NCBI GenBank assembly: GCA_019056875.1
Contig: DXJA01000049.1
Span: 1-11,192 of the forward strand
Direction of reading: 5' to 3'
DNA: 11,192 nt
From: Candidatus Jordarchaeum madagascarense
GTDB lineage: Archaea; Asgardarchaeota; Jordiarchaeia; Jordiarchaeales; Jordiarchaeaceae
The notes under the pieces were generated by a model, which was given only the letters and a program-made list of their open reading frames with translations, had not been told where the DNA came from and did not search any database. This document shows, piece after piece, positions 7,389-11,192 of the stretch (positions are counted from its first letter, which is position 1; every line of letters starts with the position of its first letter). The position numbers and the translations under genes are program-made.

Positions 7389-7486
7389 CTAAAGTAATAA
7401 ACACGCAAAGTTTTTATTAAATCTTAACCATAAATTAAACTGTAAATGCCTTTTACAAATAACAAATCTTGAAGGTGTAGAAAGCC
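7389..7486. promoter_or_regulatory. Divergent promoter region, DUF167 gene / Roadblock-like gene
   Basis: This 98-base AT-rich region has TTTTTATTAAAT near 7411-7422, which reads as a TATA-like box in either direction, and ATAAATTAAAC (about 7430-7440) as a second plus-strand candidate. The plus-strand gene has AAGGTG (7472-7477) as ribosome-binding site. Confidence 0.4.
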
Positions 7487-7864
7487 TTGGCATCAAACTT
7501 CGACTCCGTAATAGCCCAGCTTCAAGCAAGAAACCCTAACGTAACCGCAATAGCCATACTAACCCTAGACGGAAAAGTAATGTACCAAACCAACAACTGG
7601 AACGTAGTAGCAGACGCTCCAAACCTGATATCCGCATGGAGGGAAAAAGCACCATCAATCCTCGTTCAAGGTATAAAGTACTCAACCTTATCATCAACAG
7701 ACGAACGCCTCGTCGCCACAAACGTCTCAGGAATGGGCCACATCATCATGGCCACAGCCCGGTATCGTGCACTCTTAATGGCATATGTAACACCACAAGG
7801 AGACACACAGGGCTCATATGTAGACGTGTCTCGCGCCGCAGCCCAGCTCGGCGCCATGCTCTAA
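7487..7864 (+). CDS. Roadblock/LC7-like small protein
   Basis: The 125-residue protein fits a Roadblock/LC7 (longin-like) fold: an N-terminal helix FDSVIAQLQARNP, the strand pair VTAIAILTLDGKVMYQT, a central helix, then hydrophobic strands ERLVATNVSG and HIIMATA, and a C-terminal helix DVSRAAAQLGAML. Archaeal relatives are often tied to small Ras/MglA-like GTPases, but no GTPase lies nearby, so the partner is unknown. There is no signal peptide or membrane segment, so a cytosolic location is expected. Translation starts at TTG (7487) with AAGGTG about 9 bases upstream. The family call is from pattern and predicted strand order, not a diagnostic motif; a member of an archaeal conserved hypothetical family without GTPase-regulating role is possible. 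Codons end overwhelmingly in A or C. Confidence 0.6.
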   Translation: MASNFDSVIAQLQARNPNVTAIAILTLDGKVMYQTNNWNVVADAPNLISAWREKAPSILVQGIKYSTLSSTDERLVATNVSGMGHIIMATARYRALLMAYVTPQGDTQGSYVDVSRAAAQLGAML

Positions 7865-7867
7865 GCC

Positions 7868-7883
7868 CTCTTTATTTTTTGTT
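7868..7883 (+). terminator. T-rich terminator after the Roadblock-like gene
   Basis: CTCTTTATTTTTTGTT begins a few bases after the TAA stop codon and is the only T-rich plus-strand tract in an otherwise A/C-rich neighbourhood, as expected for an archaeal T-tract terminator. No hairpin is needed or seen. Confidence 0.5.
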
Positions 7884-8018
7884 CACACCACATACATTAC
7901 ATACACCTCATAGATTATGACATGAATAACGAAGAACACACACTAAAAATTAAACATCAACACGTATTCACAGCTCCAGATAAAACATTGAAAAGAATTA
8001 ATAGAAACTTTCGAGCAC

Positions 8019-8025
8019 TTATAAA
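8019..8025 (+). promoter_or_regulatory. TATA box of the ADP-ribosylglycohydrolase gene
   Basis: TTATAAA sits 52 bases before the ATG at 8071. Transcription would start near 8046-8050 and give a leader of about 20-25 bases carrying the ribosome-binding site GAGGATGA (8056-8063). Spacing and sequence are both textbook for an archaeal promoter. Confidence 0.6.
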
Positions 8026-8070
8026 CCGACACGGGAAACTCTATCTATCCCACAAGAGGATGAAAAGGTC

Positions 8071-9408
8071 ATGGTTAGCCTTGAAGAGCTTAAATGGTTA
8101 GTGAGCCACGAGATAACACAAAGGAGAGAAGAAGGCTACAATATCACTGAAATTGAAAAGAGATTCAGGGAAAGAAAGCAGGAGAAAAACCTCTCAGAAC
8201 TTGAAGATTTTTTAACGGAATTGGAAGCAAGCAGGTTAAGACCCGATTTTCCCCACAAGGAACCCTCAGACCTGCCAGCAATAAGAGCTGAAAGACCGGA
8301 GGGACCGAGAAGGATAGGTCTTAAAAACCTCTCAGATAGAGAACTTCTAGACAAAATTTATGGAGGTTGGCTTGGAAGATGTGCAGGCTGCCTCCTTGGA
8401 AAACCCGTTGAATTCCTAAGTAAGGAACAAATTGAGGAATGGCTGAAAAGGGCAGACGCCTATCCTCTCCAAAACTATTTTCCACCGATACGTGAACCGC
8501 CGGAGGATGCTCCTGAATGGCTTAAAAATCGGCTCAAAAACCATAGAATATTATTAGGCCAGATGAAGGTTATGCCTCGTGATGATGACACTGACTACAC
8601 AATTTTGAATCTTCATGTTCTTGAATCTTCAGGTCTCAACTTCACCACAATGGATGTTGGCAAAGCGTGGTTGACCACGCTTCCCTACTATATGGTCTAC
8701 ACAGCAGAACGCGCCGCTTACAGAAACCTCGTTAATGAGTTTAACCCCCCGGAAACAGCAACGTTCATGAACCCTTACAGAGAGTGGATCGGCGCCCAGA
8801 TCCGGGCTGACCTGTGGGGATACGTGACGCCTGGAAGACCTGAACTTGGAGCCGAACTTGCTCATAGGGATGCCAGTCTCTCCCATGTGAAGAACGGAAT
8901 ATATGGCGAAATGTTCGTGAGCGCCATGCTCAGCGCCGCCTTCACAACCAACGATATTGAAGAAATAATTAAGATCGGCCTATCCGAGATCCCCCAACAG
9001 TCGAGGCTTGCGCAAGCTGTGAGAGACGTCGTCGGCTGGAGCAAAGAATACGACGATTGGAGAGACGCATGGAAAAAAATAATCGAGAAATATGGCCATT
9101 ATCACATCGTCCACACCATAAACAATGCCGCCCTTGTTCTCCTAGGTCTCCTCTACGGAGAGGGCGACTATGAAAGAAGCATAACAATCAGCGTCATGGG
9201 AGGCATGGACACCGACTGCAACGGCGCAACCACCGGCTCAATACTCGGTGTTATCTTGGGTGCTAAGAACCTGCCGGAAAAATGGATTAAACCCCTAAAC
9301 AATCGCATTGAAAGTTGCATCATAGGATACAACAATAGTCGAATCTCAGAGCTGGCTAAACAAACCTTCAAGTTAGCCAAGGAAACTCTAAGCAAAGAAG
9401 CGGAATAA
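8071..9408 (+). CDS. ADP-ribosylglycohydrolase family protein
   Basis: The 445-residue protein carries the ADP-ribosyl-glycohydrolase (DraG/ARH) fold: IYGGWLGRCAGCLLGKP opens the domain near residue 95, DDDTDYT (171-177) supplies the first metal-binding aspartates, and GGMDTDCNGATTGSILG (D380, D382) the second pair, so a di-metal (Mg or Mn) centre is expected. Family members remove ADP-ribose from proteins or act on related N-glycosidic substrates. The DDDTDY/MDTDCN variant occurs in a prokaryotic subgroup whose substrate is not settled, so no ADP-ribosyl target is claimed. The first ~85 residues are a charged helical extension rich in E/R/K (ITEIEKRFRERKQEK), absent from minimal members of about 300 residues. 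ATG at 8071 has GAGGATGA upstream. The gene is a single unit, convergent with the acyl-CoA dehydrogenase gene. No ADP-ribosyltransferase gene is near. Confidence 0.9.
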   Translation: MVSLEELKWLVSHEITQRREEGYNITEIEKRFRERKQEKNLSELEDFLTELEASRLRPDFPHKEPSDLPAIRAERPEGPRRIGLKNLSDRELLDKIYGGWLGRCAGCLLGKPVEFLSKEQIEEWLKRADAYPLQNYFPPIREPPEDAPEWLKNRLKNHRILLGQMKVMPRDDDTDYTILNLHVLESSGLNFTTMDVGKAWLTTLPYYMVYTAERAAYRNLVNEFNPPETATFMNPYREWIGAQIRADLWGYVTPGRPELGAELAHRDASLSHVKNGIYGEMFVSAMLSAAFTTNDIEEIIKIGLSEIPQQSRLAQAVRDVVGWSKEYDDWRDAWKKIIEKYGHYHIVHTINNAALVLLGLLYGEGDYERSITISVMGGMDTDCNGATTGSILGVILGAKNLPEKWIKPLNNRIESCIIGYNNSRISELAKQTFKLAKETLSKEAE

Positions 9409-9507
9409 AAAAAGAATGCTATCAATATCTTATCGTTAAGAAGGTGAGTGAAGAAAGCAACAAAAAACTATTATCCGAATAAAAAATTAAATGGAAGAGG
9501 CGTAAAA
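9409..9507. terminator. Convergent intergenic region
   Basis: The 99 bases between two converging genes are A-rich on the plus strand. The minus strand reads TTTTTTATTCGG and TTTTTTGTTGC a few tens of bases after the acyl-CoA dehydrogenase stop codon, which would suit T-tract termination of that gene. No comparable T-tract serves the plus-strand gene. Confidence 0.4.
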
Positions 9508-11034
9508 TTAAAAGAACCCCAGTTCCTCAGGATCAAACCAGTCAGGGAACCAGCGATAGTGTTCCGCCGGATACGCCTTTCTAAGGCCCTCATAATTCGC
9601 CTTAGCCATCGTCAAATTCCCACGACTATCCCTAAAAGTAGCCACAAGCTTCTTCTTCTCAAGCAAATCCACAAGTTCGAGAACTTTACTCTTATCTAAG
9701 CCTGTCTCTTTCTCCAGATCTTCAACGGTCATATATAGTCCCGGATTAACTCTGTAATCCTCTGCAAGAATTTTAAGCATCACATCCTCAGTTATTTCTT
9801 TACCCTTCCAAGGACCATCATCCATACTCAGTACAGGAATTTCCAAGTCGGGATCCATACGAAGACGAAACGGCATATCCAAATAGCTAAGCGCACCCAT
9901 CCGATAAATAATCAACTTCTGAATCTCGTTGGAGCCGGCCACAATCTGGCCAATCTTACCCTCTCTGACCAATCTCTCAACAGGATAAAACTTGGTTAAG
10001 CCATCGCCCCCCAAGATCTGTACTGCTTCTAACCCGGTCTGTATTGCGAAATCCGTGTTTAGTAGTTTTGCTATTGATGATTCTACCGCCGGATTTTGCC
10101 CACTATCAAGTAGCATTGCGGTGTAATAGGTTATTAATCGGGCAAGTTTATTCCAAGTAATCATGTCGGCAATCTTGAACTGATTATTTGTGAACCTATT
10201 TGTCTGCTGTTTGAACTGAACACGCCTATTAGTGTAGTAGATCACCATTTTGATAATGTCTTCCAAGCCTCCGCCTACTACGGCAGAACCCACGAGTCTC
10301 TCGAAGTTTAGTCCGCTGGTCATAACCGCCCAGCCGCCGCCCACTGGTCCGATTCTGTTCTCGTCCGGCACTCGAGCGTCATCAAAATTCAAGTAACCAT
10401 TTGGTACATTGTCAAATCCAACAAGCTCGTTAATCTTTTCCAAGGAGAATCCTGGTGTACCTTTTTCTACTATGAAGGCTGTTAGGTGACCATATTTTCT
10501 AGCCACTTCGGGGTCTTCGCTCGTTTTTGTGTACACAAAGTATCTGTCCGCTGGGCCTGCACCAGTAATATACCTTTTTCTTCCCATGATCACCCATTCG
10601 TCACCCTCTTTTCTCGCGGTGGTCATAACAGACGCAGCGTCACTTCCTGCGAAGGGCTCTGTAATGCACACCGCTCCCAGTTGGCCCTTAGCTATTTTAG
10701 TAAGCCACTTTTCCTTCTGCTCCTCAGTACCGAAGTGCAGAAGCTGATGGGTACCTCCAAGTTGGGAAACCACAAATACATGTCCTACTGCGTACAATCT
10801 TCCTAACTGTTCAGCTGATATACAGGCACCGGTGGCTCCGAGTTCTAGTCCGCCATACTTTTTTGGAACGGCTGCGCCGAAGTATCCTCTTTTCTGCACT
10901 TCTCTTACTATGTCCAAGGGGAATCTTCTGATCCAGAATGCTTTTTCGGCTTTGGGTATATTCTCATTGACAAATCTTACTAATTCTTCTGCAAACTTTT
11001 TTTGTTCGGCTGTCCACCAGGGAAATGTTTCCAT
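9508..11034 (-). CDS. Acyl-CoA dehydrogenase with winged-helix-like C-terminal extension
   Basis: The 508-residue protein contains a full acyl-CoA dehydrogenase (FAD enzyme, alpha,beta-oxidation of an acyl-CoA): the N-terminal helical domain with YGGLELG, the flavin/substrate segment CITEPFAGSDAASV, and the C-terminal helical domain with QILGGDG and a GSNEIQKL motif. At the position where many members have the catalytic Glu (YEGT), this one reads VAGS (A366); E245 in NFERL aligns with the alternative base used by isovaleryl-CoA dehydrogenase, so activity is plausible. Family members usually have about 380 residues; here the last ~90 (from about 422) form a separate domain, VEDLEKETGLDKSKVLELVDLL then KKKLVATF and a hairpin, resembling a winged helix, ending in a W/F-rich tail. 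ATG at 11034 has GAGGTG 7 bases upstream; an in-frame 46-codon upstream extension lacks such support. No electron-transfer flavoprotein genes are in view. Substrate unknown. Confidence 0.92.
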   Translation of the reverse strand: METFPWWTAEQKKFAEELVRFVNENIPKAEKAFWIRRFPLDIVREVQKRGYFGAAVPKKYGGLELGATGACISAEQLGRLYAVGHVFVVSQLGGTHQLLHFGTEEQKEKWLTKIAKGQLGAVCITEPFAGSDAASVMTTARKEGDEWVIMGRKRYITGAGPADRYFVYTKTSEDPEVARKYGHLTAFIVEKGTPGFSLEKINELVGFDNVPNGYLNFDDARVPDENRIGPVGGGWAVMTSGLNFERLVGSAVVGGGLEDIIKMVIYYTNRRVQFKQQTNRFTNNQFKIADMITWNKLARLITYYTAMLLDSGQNPAVESSIAKLLNTDFAIQTGLEAVQILGGDGLTKFYPVERLVREGKIGQIVAGSNEIQKLIIYRMGALSYLDMPFRLRMDPDLEIPVLSMDDGPWKGKEITEDVMLKILAEDYRVNPGLYMTVEDLEKETGLDKSKVLELVDLLEKKKLVATFRDSRGNLTMAKANYEGLRKAYPAEHYRWFPDWFDPEELGFF

Positions 11035-11040
11035 TTTTTG

Positions 11041-11046
11041 CACCTC
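11041..11046 (-). promoter_or_regulatory. Ribosome-binding site fixing the acyl-CoA dehydrogenase start
   Basis: GAGGTG on the minus strand is an excellent match to the archaeal anti-Shine-Dalgarno and lies 6 bases before the ATG at 11034-11032. It shows that translation starts there rather than at the in-frame ATG at 11172. A TTTAAATT stretch near 11093-11100 may be the TATA box. Confidence 0.75.
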
Positions 11047-11093
11047 ATTAAAATGATTTGACTGTTTTTTGGTACGATATTCTTTTTGCGAAT

Positions 11094-11192
11094 TTAAATT
11101 GAACGCAATGATCTTTTCATCCAGATTGCACACCACAACGCACTGTGCTTGGTGTGCCATAAGGATCTGCATTCCGGACAGAGGGGTTCCTT
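11094..11192 (-). CDS. 3' end of a possible zinc-ribbon protein (partial)
   Basis: Reading in from the right edge on the minus strand, an open frame gives KEPLCPECRSLWHTKHSALW, then CAIWMKRSLRSI and a TAA stop at 11096-11094. The CPEC knuckle suggests a zinc ribbon, but only one clear Cys pair is visible in this frame. One frame away, the overlapping sequence reads CVVCNLDEKIIAFNL, which would supply a CxxC-like second knuckle, so a frameshift (real or a sequencing error) near 11130 is possible. The gene would lie 59 bases upstream of the acyl-CoA dehydrogenase gene on the same strand and continues beyond the window. The fragment is too short to name a family. Confidence 0.35.
   Translation of the reverse strand, partial: KEPLCPECRSLWHTKHSALWCAIWMKRSLRSI

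Noticed and set aside
7922..8101. 59-codon open frame (MNNEEHTLKIKHQHVF...) overlapping the start of the ADP-ribosylglycohydrolase gene
   Set aside because: It has no ribosome-binding site and spans the clear TATA box (8019-8025) and leader of the next gene; it is more likely promoter DNA that happens to be open.
9448..9699. 83-codon plus-strand frame after AAGGTGAG
   Set aside because: Most of it is antisense to the acyl-CoA dehydrogenase 3' end, and its composition follows from the opposite strand.
11035..11172. 46-residue N-terminal extension of the acyl-CoA dehydrogenase
   Set aside because: GAGGTG sits just before the ATG at 11034, where the family N-terminus is expected; the extension crosses a TATA-like AT-rich stretch. 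It may instead contain remnants of the upstream gene.

Overview
This is an archaeal chromosomal segment. It carries a 20S proteasome beta subunit with a processable propeptide, an archaeal-type AMP phosphorylase, an archaeal ATP-dependent DNA ligase, a DUF167 protein and a small Roadblock/LC7-like protein, with TATA-like boxes and GGAG/GAGGTG ribosome-binding sites. The gene mix, frequent TTG starts and the Roadblock-like protein would suit a Bathyarchaeia/TACK-type lineage, but that placement is inference; only 'Archaea' is firm.

Layout, left to right: (1) 1-530, gene-poor AT-rich DNA with a T-rich hairpin repeat (171-258) and the promoter of the next gene. (2) 531-2039 (+), an SDR-type NAD(P)-dependent epimerase/dehydratase fused to a C-terminal CxxxH...CxxC zinc finger. 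(3) 2040-2510, intergenic DNA with a second copy of the repeat (2088-2169) and a degenerate third (2457-2493). (4) 2511-3128 (-), psmB. (5) 3342-3440 (-), a possible small protein directly behind deoA. (6) 3449-4972 (-), deoA (AMP phosphorylase). (7) 4973-5244, a divergent promoter region. (8) 5245-7026 (+), lig. (9) 7065-7388 (-), DUF167 protein, convergent with lig and divergent from (10) 7487-7864 (+), the Roadblock-like protein. (11) 8071-9408 (+), an ADP-ribosylglycohydrolase family protein with its own promoter. (12) 9508-11034 (-), an acyl-CoA dehydrogenase with a winged-helix-like C-terminal extension. (13) 11094-11192 (-), the 3' end of a possible zinc-ribbon protein that continues out of the window.

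The genes do not form one pathway. They look like mostly single-gene units for housekeeping (protein turnover, nucleotide salvage into the archaeal AMP/ribose-bisphosphate route, DNA joining) plus three enzymes of uncertain substrate. The most unusual points are: the SDR-zinc-finger fusion bracketed by a noncoding repeat; the acyl-CoA dehydrogenase fused to a winged-helix-like domain, with the usual catalytic Glu position occupied by Ala; a coding-like peptide overlapping the end of deoA in another frame; and strong reversals of third-codon-position composition inside single genes (deoA, lig and the acyl-CoA dehydrogenase). No CRISPR array, tRNA, rRNA, transposase or toxin-antitoxin pair was seen.
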